Source: Candidatus Martarchaeota archaeon (GTDB taxonomy: Archaea; Micrarchaeota; Micrarchaeia; Micrarchaeales; CABMGC01). Taken from it: a stretch of DNA of 21,224 nucleotides. The stretch spans positions 1 through 21,224 of the forward strand of contig JAMCSO010000048.1 in the NCBI GenBank assembly GCA_023379075.1, read 5' to 3'. Under the pieces are notes generated by a model, which did no database searches, was not told the DNA's origin, and saw only the letters and a program-made list of their open reading frames with translations. Of this stretch, positions 15,409 to 21,224 are shown piece by piece (the stretch's first letter is position 1; each line of letters begins with the position of its first letter). The position numbers and the translations under genes were made by a program.

Positions 15409-15453
15409 ACCCGTGTTCAAATCACGGACTCCCCGTTTTAAATTTGGGGTTAT
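15409..15453 (+). repeat. attR-like direct repeat (partial tRNA-Pro 3' end)
   Basis: Exact copy of 13688-13732. Only the T arm, the 3' acceptor strand and flank are present, with no 5' half upstream, so this is not a second tRNA gene. It marks the distal end of the integrated element. Confidence 0.9.
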
Positions 15454-15569
15454 GCATAGCAACCACGTCCTGCACTTCTATTTTGTCTTGAAAACTAAAG
15501 CATATCACAGGTGAAATTGCTAGGGTAAGTGGTGTTTCGAACCTGGTTGGATTGATGGCTTTATTGCAT

Positions 15570-15585
15570 GGCCAATCGTGTGGCC
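15570..15585 (-). terminator. Hairpin directly after the reverse-strand relic
   Basis: On the reverse strand, GGCCA, 6-base loop, TGGCC begins immediately after the TAA of the relic at 15586. A 5-bp GC-rich stem exactly at the gene end is consistent with a terminator or 3' processing signal. The stretch 15454-15569 shows nothing else that I can support. Confidence 0.35.
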
Positions 15586-15967
15586 TTAGAACAACTTTCT
15601 TAGATCGTCTTCTGTTTCAAGAGCCTCGCTTACTGTGTGCTTTATAAGTGGTTCTATTGGCTCATTTAATATTTTATCTATTGTAGCTTCCCATACAATT
15701 ACGTGCACATTACCAGATGCATATAAAAATGATTTTGCGCCAGGTTCTGAATTAATGGCCATTCCTCAGATATTCCCATTTTGTATCATGAAAGTGTTGC
15801 GGATACCCAATGCGGCCGATGAGCTCGTCGTATCGGCTACCAGAAGCCCATTCTAATCGATCTCAGATGATAAAAGGAGAAGAGAAAGCCTCAATAGTCG
15901 CTTCAATATAAAGATACTTGAGTTCGCCGCTTCTTAAAAATCTATAAGGTAGGTTACGTATTTTCAT
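15586..15967 (-). pseudogene. Broken reverse-strand gene of unknown family, about 127 codons
   Basis: From ATG 15965-15967 one frame reads MKIRNLPYRFLRSGELKYL through EATIEAFSSPFII to a TGA at codon 35 (15863-15865). It then continues DRLEWASGSRYDELIGRIGYP and on to NGH with a stop at 15752-15754. An overlapping frame, from ATG 15760-15762 (MAINSEPGAKSFLYASGN, ending EDDLRKLF), carries on for 58 codons to TAA. All three stretches look coding in composition, so a single protein broken by one stop and one frameshift is the simplest reading. GSRYDELI recalls a class II synthetase-like motif, but the rest does not match and I name no function. The last 58 codons might still be expressed alone. 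Confidence 0.45.
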
Positions 15968-15993
15968 TGATTACATGAAAATGTAAGACTACC
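15948..15993. repeat. Long imperfect hairpin spanning the relic's start codon
   Basis: GGTAG (15948-15952), TTAC (15954-15957) and ATTTTCAT (15960-15967) pair with ATGAAAAT (15975-15982), GTAA (15983-15986) and CTACC (15989-15993): 17 base pairs with two small bulges and a 7-base loop. On the reverse strand the relic's ATG sits at the loop edge. It might be a terminator, an IS end structure or a translation control element. Confidence 0.5.
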
Positions 15994-16026
15994 ATTAGGC
16001 AGTATATCAATCATAGATAAATAGAG

Positions 16027-16826
16027 ATGAGTTATGTCCTGATATCTGGCGTTTTTGGAAAGGTTGGAGGCAGGACGCGTAATTTTGTTGGTGCGGTAAA
16101 CCCCCTCTGCAACAGAACGGATAATGCGGTATCAGTGCATCAGATACCCCATATGTCTTCGGATGAGAGATTTGTGCTTCTAGGCATTAAAGAAGGCATT
16201 TCTGAAAGGCCTCTTTACAGAGCATTGCAGAAAGTAGGCAGGGAATTTCCAATCCTTCTTGAAAGATATCAGAACATCGTTAAGAAACGGATTGATGGAT
16301 AGAATTCAGATATCGGATTTCTCCGCGTCTTATTCGAAGGCGAGAATGCGGAGTTTGCAGAATATGGATATTCGAGAGACCATGGACCCGATAAGAAACA
16401 GGTTACCCGGGACATTTCTACAGGAATAAACGGAATACCTACTGCGCTGACAATACAGAGAGGAAACGTTCAGGACAAGACGCATATGGGGGAGATGCTG
16501 AGAGTGTGCACAAAGATTCTTGACAAAGGATCTCTCCTGATGTTTGACTGTGATACAAACGCCCCAACGGTAAAGGATATGGTTGTTGAGAAGGGCCTAC
16601 ACTGTCCGACTTTGAAACAGAAGAAAGTCAGGACATGCAAAAATCTCATAAAAGGTTTTTAGAATTAATGCAAAAGTTCGGCTGCAACGGAGTTGAATAC
16701 TCATATACGAAGAGGCCATCAAAGCGCCATGGCGAATTCCCGTACATCTATTTCTCGAAGAAACTCTACGAGGACCAGCTGCACAAAAGAGATTCAAAGT
16801 TCAAGCTGGAAGAAGATAACGTTTGA
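16027..16826 (+). pseudogene. Decayed IS transposase, copy 2 (IS1634/IS4-like DDE family)
   Basis: A longer relic of the same transposase as 13748-14292. The first frame (16027-16302) holds LLGIKEGISERPLYRALQ and FPILLERYQNIV, then fails. QISDFSASYS is read in a shifted frame around 16306-16336, after which the first frame resumes with GYSRDHGPDKKQ and TALTIQRGNVQDK to a TAG near 16660. The C-terminal part shifts again (QKSHKRFLELMQKFG to SKKLYEDQLHKRDS) and ends at TGA 16824-16826. There are thus three frameshifts and no intact enzyme. It retains a C-terminal third missing from copy 1. I found no clear terminal inverted repeats. It lies outside attR, 40 bp from the end of the permease gene. 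Confidence 0.85.
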
Positions 16827-16866
16827 GGCTTATGTATACGCATGCATGGATAACGAGTAAATATGG

Positions 16867-17826
16867 CTATCTTCTTAGTTTGCGGCTATATAACCTGACC
16901 GCTTTTCTCATCGAAGCCCTGTATGATAGAAATCCTATCGCAATAACAACTATTATCACAAGGAAAAATCCTATCCCAAGGTTATGGAGATTGTGGATCT
17001 TGATTGGTGTTACTATTGCGTATGTGAGTAGTTGTGGGAATGCCAAGATGGCTATTCCACTTACAGCAAATGCAATGCCACCGTAAAGGAGGACATCAGA
17101 ACTTATTGACCTAGATACAAAGGTTATGCCTTGCTTTGTAAGCTTCTTTGCCTTTGATAACCAGCTACCGAAGAATGCACCAAATGTTATCTGCATTGTC
17201 ATAGTCCCCAATCCAAAAAGGAAGCCCGGAAGCCATCCGAGCCACATATTGGGCATAGCTGGAGACAGTGTTGTATATATTATCAATGCAAATGCTCCGA
17301 ATCCAAACCCCGCTATAATCCCATGGAGAAAGGCAAGTCTGCTTGGCACAGGCTTAAGCTTATTAGAGCTTTCCGAGGATTCTATTGGATTCTGTGTGTG
17401 CTCAAATTCCCTGCGCTGATCATCACTCCCTTTTTTATGCACTCCAAATATTGCATCAAGTCGATTCTCAATTGCATGCCAATGGGGATAAATATCCTTC
17501 TTTTTTATATATACTCCGGCAGCGAGCATTGCTATTCCGACACAGAAATAAGTTATTCCGAATGCAAATGCTGTCATGAATATTCCGGCAAGTGCGAAGT
17601 AAGCCACCTCTGAAAGGATAGCTCTCTGCAATGTAAAGCCGCTCGAAAATATTAGCCCTGCCTTCATGCCCCCTTTTGTGCTTCCGCTTCCAACAGCATA
17701 GGAGAATGTTATTGGCCATGTATGTTCATCTGGAGTTATTCCGTGGACTATGCCAAGCAGGTAAGATATTATTAATGCAGCTATAAAGTCTACGTTAGAG
17801 GGATTGTAAAGGTTTATCGGGCTCAT
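16867..17826 (-). CDS. Putative Ni/Co-type (NicO/UreH-like) membrane transporter
   Basis: A 319-aa polytopic protein. Helices occur at about 13-33, 55-100 (two to three spans), 170-190, 197-225, 240-262 and 270-295. The first helix ends in H-G-I-T-P-D-E-H, close to the H-x4-D-H metal motif of NiCoT permeases, and a related HGIIAGFGFGAF repeat opens the second half. A long charged, His-containing cytoplasmic loop (about 108-158) separates the halves. This suggests uptake or efflux of nickel or cobalt; a TauE/SafE-like anion role is the main alternative. The divergent neighbour is a NikR-like nickel repressor, which favours nickel. The start ATG follows a long upstream region with several inverted repeats. 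Confidence 0.75.
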   Translation of the reverse strand: MSPINLYNPSNVDFIAALIISYLLGIVHGITPDEHTWPITFSYAVGSGSTKGGMKAGLIFSSGFTLQRAILSEVAYFALAGIFMTAFAFGITYFCVGIAMLAAGVYIKKKDIYPHWHAIENRLDAIFGVHKKGSDDQRREFEHTQNPIESSESSNKLKPVPSRLAFLHGIIAGFGFGAFALIIYTTLSPAMPNMWLGWLPGFLFGLGTMTMQITFGAFFGSWLSKAKKLTKQGITFVSRSISSDVLLYGGIAFAVSGIAILAFPQLLTYAIVTPIKIHNLHNLGIGFFLVIIVVIAIGFLSYRASMRKAVRLYSRKLRR

Positions 17827-17867
17827 GTTGGTACCACTTGGCAGGTTAATGATCTCTTATCACACGG

Positions 17868-17886
17868 GCAGAGTAAACTTCTCTGC
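17868..17886. promoter_or_regulatory. Inverted repeat near the permease start (candidate operator)
   Basis: GCAGAG (17868-17873), 7-base spacer, CTCTGC (17881-17886): perfect 6-bp arms 42 bases before the permease ATG on the reverse strand. It could be a repressor site or leader hairpin. Confidence 0.35.
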
Positions 17887-17992
17887 ACCATCCAAAGAAT
17901 ATTCTTATCATTAGAACCTATTATTTATTTGAGCATATATTAATAAATATTTCTTAATAACTTATTAACTTAACTGTATGAGTCTATGGCAA

Positions 17993-18009
17993 TGGTGTGG
18001 CAAACACCA
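17993..18009. promoter_or_regulatory. Inverted repeat TGGTGT-N5-ACACCA (candidate operator)
   Basis: Perfect 6-bp arms around GGCAA, midway between the permease and the NikR-like gene (17827-18114, which holds no other gene). Dyads of this size suit a dimeric ribbon-helix-helix regulator. Confidence 0.35.
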
Positions 18010-18029
18010 ACAGGAAACCAAATTCACAC

Positions 18030-18044
18030 TATCTTCAGAAGATA
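18030..18044. promoter_or_regulatory. Palindrome TATCTTC-A-GAAGATA upstream of nikR-like gene
   Basis: A 15-bp perfect palindrome about 70 bases before the regulator's ATG. It is a candidate operator for autoregulation, and the strongest dyad in this gap. Confidence 0.4.
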
Positions 18045-18114
18045 AAAGGAAAGGGGAAAACCACAAACGCCATTAGACGGAAAGATTCTTAATTTGTCAA
18101 GTCTCTAATTATCA

Positions 18115-18522
18115 ATGTTAAGTGAGAGATTGGAGATACTGAGCATATCAATAGATAAAAAGTCACTAGAGGAACTCGAGGAGATTCAGAAGAAGCTCGG
18201 CTTCAAGAGCAGGTCTAAGATGTTAAGGACTGCCGTGCTGAGCATGCTCAATGATTATGAAAGATTAGATGTTATGAAAGGCATTGTAGATAGTGTATTT
18301 GTTCTTACATACAGGGAAGCTGAGAAGAATCATGTGTCTGATATCCTGCATAAGTTCGAGAATATAATAAAGACAGAGTTGCATCAGCATTATTCTGGCA
18401 CGTGTGTTGATGTGTTGAGCATAAGCGCTGATGCTGAAGGCACCAGAAACTTTTTCGGAGCGATGAGGCGAAACAAATGCATATATTCTGTTGTTTACTC
18501 GATAATAAATGAGAGTAGATAG
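18115..18522 (+). CDS. nikR: NikR-like nickel-responsive transcription regulator
   Basis: A 135-aa regulator with an N-terminal ribbon-helix-helix DNA-binding domain (residues about 7-50: a LSISIDKKSLEELE strand-helix, then FKSRSKMLRTAV). The C-terminal ACT-like domain carries the nickel site pattern. H79-x10-H90-x-H92-x4-C97 parallels the E. coli NikR ligands H76, H87, H89 and C95, except that the last spacing is one residue shorter. An extra H73 is nearby. In NikR proteins nickel loading of the tetramer increases DNA binding and represses nickel uptake genes. The divergent putative permease and the dyads between the two genes fit that model. The transcript is probably near-leaderless; TCTTAATTT (about 18087-18095) is a weak TATA. 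Confidence 0.88.
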   Translation: MLSERLEILSISIDKKSLEELEEIQKKLGFKSRSKMLRTAVLSMLNDYERLDVMKGIVDSVFVLTYREAEKNHVSDILHKFENIIKTELHQHYSGTCVDVLSISADAEGTRNFFGAMRRNKCIYSVVYSIINESR

Positions 18523-18640
18523 GAGTTATGTGCATCGACGCATTTTCTTATGTGGAGTAACGCTCAGTTGCTTGTGGCATACTTGAGCTGCTGTAGCTAA
18601 ATCTTAAATATTTTGGCATTGAGTTAGATTTATGGGGTCT

Positions 18641-18656
18641 CAGACTTTAAGGTCTG
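18641..18656. promoter_or_regulatory. Near-palindrome in the leader region of the GH15 gene
   Basis: CAGACTTTAAGGTCTG: seven pairs with one T-G wobble. A TATA-like CTTAAATATTTT (18603-18614) lies upstream, so the dyad would fall just after the predicted transcript start, in an unusually long leader of about 95 bases. It could be an operator or an RNA hairpin. The rest of 18523-18730 shows nothing else. Confidence 0.3.
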
Positions 18657-18730
18657 TGTGGTTGGGCTGTTTTACATTGTCTTTAGCTTGCGCTCTGCTG
18701 TATACCTCTTAAATTAGTCTGGGTGATCAA

Positions 18731-20110
18731 ATGGCAATCACAATTGAGAGACATGTAGATAGTATCAGATCAGAAGGCACATATCAAAGGGCATATGAGA
18801 GGGCAGTCAAGCATCTTATAGGACAGGTAGAAGAGAGTGGATACATACGCGCCTCTGCGATATGGAGAGCATATGATCCACACTGGTTTAGAGACTCGTC
18901 AATTGTTGCGATAGCTCTGTTCACAGCATATAATGACTTAAAAAGGGAAGATCCGGAGTTGGCGCTGCAGGCATTAGCAGCTGGAAAAAGAATTACCTCA
19001 TTCAATATAAGAGCCATAGAGAACTTCGTTCCAAATATACAGAAGGGGCTTGAATTATGTGTACAGAACCCGGACTATTTTAAAAATAAGTACCATATAC
19101 CAACAAAGGTCGGCAGAGACCTTGGATATTACAGGGGAACTCTTGGTTCACGCGATTTTGAGAGGATTTATGATGATGAACAGATGGAGTATAACACAGG
19201 ATTACGGCAGAACGATAGCGTGCCATTGGTAATGTTGTCTCTAGTTAATGAAGCACGATTTTCTCCACTGGAGAGATCCAAAGGGAGAGCATTATCAGAT
19301 ATTATTAGAATAGGGCTAGAATATGTGGGGACAAATTATTCTCTGGAGAGCGCAAATGCATGGGAAATGGAACATGGGCTGATACATTCTTATAATGTTG
19401 CTGCAGCAGATGTTGCCTTCCAAAGTGCTCGCTTCTTTGCGAGGAATGAGATTGTAAAGATAAGTGAGAGAGAGATTTCAGCATTTGAGAGATTAAATAG
19501 AGACTGTCCTGATGGGCCGATTGAATTCTTAAAGAAGTACTTTATCAAAGATGGTGTAATATATCGATCCAAGGTCCCTTTTGGCAGGATAGTTATGGAA
19601 AATGGTGTTGATGGAACGTTGGCGCATATGCTTACGCTCTTCGAGATATCTGATAAGGTTATTGGATTGAGCTGGGCTGAGAGGAAGACCATGGAAGTTG
19701 CAGAAAGAGATCTGTTCGGGGGAAGAGCAGACAAAGAAAAACCCAATGTGCTTCCCCTCAGAGTCAGCTTTGAGGCATACAATTATTTTGGTGATGGGAG
19801 ATGGTTGCCTGTAGGGCTCTCTTTTGCAGTATATTACCTAAACAATGGGGAAGTGGAGAAAGCGAAGAATATAATAGATCACGTCGTAAATCAATGGGAA
19901 AAAAGAACGGGGTTTTATTCAGAGGGTCTTCCAGAGCAGGAACTTGTTGATGTAATGAATCCTAAAGAGGATCATGGCGGCTATCTTAATGCCAATGGTG
20001 GAAAGCCGATAGGGGATCTTGCATGGTCCTATGCTGGATTGATACTTGCAATATCCAGATATGAAGAAGTAAAAAGAGGGGAGCCTTTGGTCCAGATTCT
20101 CAGGACATAG
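18731..20110 (+). CDS. GH15 glucoamylase/trehalase-like glycoside hydrolase
   Basis: A 459-aa alpha/alpha-barrel enzyme of the GH15 type, releasing glucose from alpha-linked glucans or trehalose; the exact substrate is not evident. Family landmarks: AIWRAYDPHWFRDSSI near residues 43-58, WEMEHG (211-216) with E212 as probable general acid, EQ within GLPEQ (399-403) with E402 as probable base, and PIGDLAWSYAGLILA near the end. There is no signal peptide and no N-terminal beta-sandwich domain, so it is a short, cytoplasmic form. That points to use of internal glycogen or trehalose rather than external starch. The start is fixed by a strong GGGTGATC ribosome binding site at 18720-18727, three bases before the ATG. 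Confidence 0.88.
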   Translation: MAITIERHVDSIRSEGTYQRAYERAVKHLIGQVEESGYIRASAIWRAYDPHWFRDSSIVAIALFTAYNDLKREDPELALQALAAGKRITSFNIRAIENFVPNIQKGLELCVQNPDYFKNKYHIPTKVGRDLGYYRGTLGSRDFERIYDDEQMEYNTGLRQNDSVPLVMLSLVNEARFSPLERSKGRALSDIIRIGLEYVGTNYSLESANAWEMEHGLIHSYNVAAADVAFQSARFFARNEIVKISEREISAFERLNRDCPDGPIEFLKKYFIKDGVIYRSKVPFGRIVMENGVDGTLAHMLTLFEISDKVIGLSWAERKTMEVAERDLFGGRADKEKPNVLPLRVSFEAYNYFGDGRWLPVGLSFAVYYLNNGEVEKAKNIIDHVVNQWEKRTGFYSEGLPEQELVDVMNPKEDHGGYLNANGGKPIGDLAWSYAGLILAISRYEEVKRGEPLVQILRT

Positions 20111-20160
20111 TAAGTTACTATAAACATAATTCTTGCGCAATTGGTATATGTGTGAGTCTT

Positions 20161-21027
20161 ATGTTTATAGTAGAGGGCACAGCAGAAAACGGCATTGCTG
20201 TTAGTATATCAAAATTGAGTGGTTCCAGGCTCGTGAAGATAGACCATAAGATTTTTTCTGATGGAGAGTCTTACATACGCGTTCCAGAAGGTGGCGAGGG
20301 AGAAGCAGTAGTAGTGCAATCCACGCATTACCCGCAGGAAAAACACCTGATGGAGCTCGTATTCATTGCTGATGCACTGAGGGGAATTGGTATTGAGAGG
20401 ATAACTGCTGTTATACCTTATCTATCATATCTAAGACAGAATGACAGGTTTGGAAGGGGAGATGCTCTGAGCGCTTCGTCTGTGCTTAAAGTTATAAAAA
20501 GTGCTGGAATCGGAAGAATAGTTGTTGTAGAGCCACATAAATTGGATGTTCTCTCATATTTCGAAGGAGACGTGGCTGTTGTAGATGTATCTGAGATGAT
20601 AGCTGCAAAGATTAAGGGAGAATTTATGCCAGAGATCATTCTTTCCCCAGATGAAGGAGGAATAGAACGGGCAAGGAAGATGTCAGATATATTCAAGTGT
20701 AAATACACTTATCTTGAGAAGACAAGAGATAGAGATAGCGGAGCAATAAGCATAAAGGGTATTGGCAATTACGACTTTTCTGGAAAGAAGGTTATGATCG
20801 TTGATGACATGATCAGCTCTGGATCAACCATAATAGAGGCCGCAAAGTTCGCATTGGAAGGTGGAGCAAACATAGTTGTTGCATATGCGACGCATCTTCT
20901 GCTTGCAGATAATGCGTATAAAAAGATAAAGGAAGCTGGAGTAAGCGAAGTCTACGGAACTAATACTATACCTTCAAAAGATTGCAGTGTGATAGAGATA
21001 TCTGCAGAGATAGCTGCAAGATTATAG
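20161..21027 (+). CDS. prs: Ribose-phosphate pyrophosphokinase (PRPP synthetase)
   Basis: Makes 5-phosphoribosyl-1-pyrophosphate from ribose 5-phosphate and ATP for nucleotide, NAD and histidine synthesis. The family marks are the YLSYLRQNDRFGRGDALSA catalytic segment (about 95-113), an EPHKLDVLSYF block, LSPDEGG, and the PRPP-binding loop VMIVDDMISSGSTI near residues 210-223. The protein is 288 aa from ATG 20161, slightly shorter than bacterial enzymes and typical of archaeal ones. A GTG at 20152 would add three residues. CTATAAAC (20118-20125) predicts transcription starting around 20148, so the mRNA is nearly leaderless with either start. Its stop overlaps the ribosome binding site of the following Nudix gene, giving a coupled pair. 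Confidence 0.95.
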   Translation: MFIVEGTAENGIAVSISKLSGSRLVKIDHKIFSDGESYIRVPEGGEGEAVVVQSTHYPQEKHLMELVFIADALRGIGIERITAVIPYLSYLRQNDRFGRGDALSASSVLKVIKSAGIGRIVVVEPHKLDVLSYFEGDVAVVDVSEMIAAKIKGEFMPEIILSPDEGGIERARKMSDIFKCKYTYLEKTRDRDSGAISIKGIGNYDFSGKKVMIVDDMISSGSTIIEAAKFALEGGANIVVAYATHLLLADNAYKKIKEAGVSEVYGTNTIPSKDCSVIEISAEIAARL

Positions 21028-21035
21028 GTGTTTTT

Positions 21036-21224
21036 GTGGAGGAATTCAGCATAAATGTTGTAAAGGAAGATAAAAAGCTTCCTAACGGGAAGACCGCAGT
21101 ATGGACATATGTGAAGCATACGGATGCGGTAATGATCCTGCCAATATTAAACGATGAAGAGATAATAATGATAAGGCAGTATAGACCTGCAATTGACAAA
21201 TGGGTATATGAATTGCCTGCAGGA
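21036..21224 (+). CDS. Nudix hydrolase, ADP-ribose pyrophosphatase-like (3' end cut by window)
   Basis: The first 63 codons are present. GTG 21036 is preceded by AGGTG (21026-21030) that overlaps the TAG stop of prs. The visible part has the ADP-ribose pyrophosphatase N-terminal strand pattern (WTYVKHTDAVMILPI, then IIMIRQYRPAIDKWVYELPAG). R-Q-Y-R and E-L-P-A-G are hallmarks of the NudF-type branch and lie just before the Nudix box, which falls outside the window. The likely reaction is ADP-ribose to AMP plus ribose 5-phosphate. Coupling to PRPP synthetase would hand that ribose 5-phosphate straight to PRPP formation. Confidence 0.88.
   Translation, partial: MEEFSINVVKEDKKLPNGKTAVWTYVKHTDAVMILPILNDEEIIMIRQYRPAIDKWVYELPAG

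Larger units (their letters stand above)
13688..15453. mobile_element. Small integrated element bounded by 45-bp tRNA-Pro 3'-end repeats
   Basis: The 45 bases at 13688-13732 (last 26 bases of the tRNA-Pro stems and loop, discriminator, and 18 bases of flank) recur exactly at 15409-15453, 1721 bp downstream in the same orientation. Duplication of a tRNA 3' end is the classical footprint of site-specific integration, leaving the host tRNA intact at one end. The inside carries a decayed transposase fragment and one AT-rich membrane-protein gene, with no recognisable integrase or replication gene. Similarity continues weakly for about 11 bases past both repeats. It could be a deletion remnant of a larger plasmid or virus, or a satellite element moved by an integrase supplied elsewhere. 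Confidence 0.75.

Noticed and set aside
15409..15453. A second tRNA-Pro gene
   Set aside because: Only the T arm and 3' acceptor strand are present; upstream sequence cannot form the 5' acceptor, D or anticodon arms.
15524..15548. TTCGAA-containing tRNA T-arm fragment
   Set aside because: The flanking bases do not pair into a T stem on either strand.
17126..17613. Plus-strand open frames opposite the permease
   Set aside because: Antisense to a clear polytopic membrane protein; no ribosome binding sites and no recognisable motifs.
17976..17981. GTATGA, the left half of the E. coli NikR operator
   Set aside because: No TCATAC lies 16 bases downstream; a single 6-mer is expected by chance.
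1..21224. CRISPR array or other tandem repeat array
   Set aside because: No regularly spaced repeats found by eye; the only long exact repeat is the 45-bp tRNA-Pro duplication.

Overview
This is an archaeal chromosome segment. The core genes are archaeal in type: a double-ring Cdc48/VAT AAA+ ATPase, ribosomal protein S6e, initiation factor aIF2-gamma and an Nre DNA repair protein. Promoters show A/T-rich TATA boxes about 25-30 bases before the start, with several short-leader or leaderless genes. Ribosome binding sites, where present, are GGTGAT/GAGG-like, and TTG and GTG starts are used. I cannot place the organism firmly. The mix (lone MinD, S6e near aIF2-gamma, GH15 hydrolase, an AT-rich foreign membrane gene) would suit a Micrarchaeota/DPANN or Thermoplasmatales-like archaeon, but that is only an impression.

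Layout. Positions 1-5121 hold an unrecognised ORF and a housekeeping block (cdc48, rps6e, a convergent two-helix membrane protein, aif2g). Positions 5122-5610 are a gene-poor gap with possible coding debris. Next come a MinD-type ATPase, a DrrA/DrrB-like ABC exporter pair, a CDGSH iron-sulfur protein, a membrane-anchored FKBP isomerase, a cupin, the Nre repair protein and an ACT/HTH-like protein. Across a divergent AT-rich promoter lie a GNAT acetyltransferase and an Xaa-Pro peptidase.

The accessory region is about 13642-16826. An intact tRNA-Pro(CGG) gene is followed 1721 bp later by an exact 45-bp copy of its 3' end plus downstream flank. This is the signature of an integrated tRNA-targeted element (attL 13688-13732, attR 15409-15453). 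The enclosed DNA carries a decayed transposase copy and an AT-rich gene for a five-helix membrane protein with a sequon- and cysteine-containing ectodomain. I see no integrase. Outside attR lie a broken reverse-strand gene relic and a second, separately decayed copy of the same transposase family.

The last part has a putative Ni/Co-type permease divergent from a NikR-like nickel repressor, with three inverted repeats between them: a plausible self-contained nickel homeostasis unit. It is followed by a GH15 glucoamylase-like enzyme, PRPP synthetase, and a Nudix hydrolase cut by the window end. The last two are tightly coupled and could form a route from ADP-ribose via ribose 5-phosphate to PRPP.

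The best candidates for something new are the small integrase-less tRNA-Pro element with its membrane-protein cargo, the aIF2-gamma with degenerate zinc knuckle and altered G4 motif, the NikR/permease regulatory region, and an inverted repeat shared between the cdc48 and cupin promoters.
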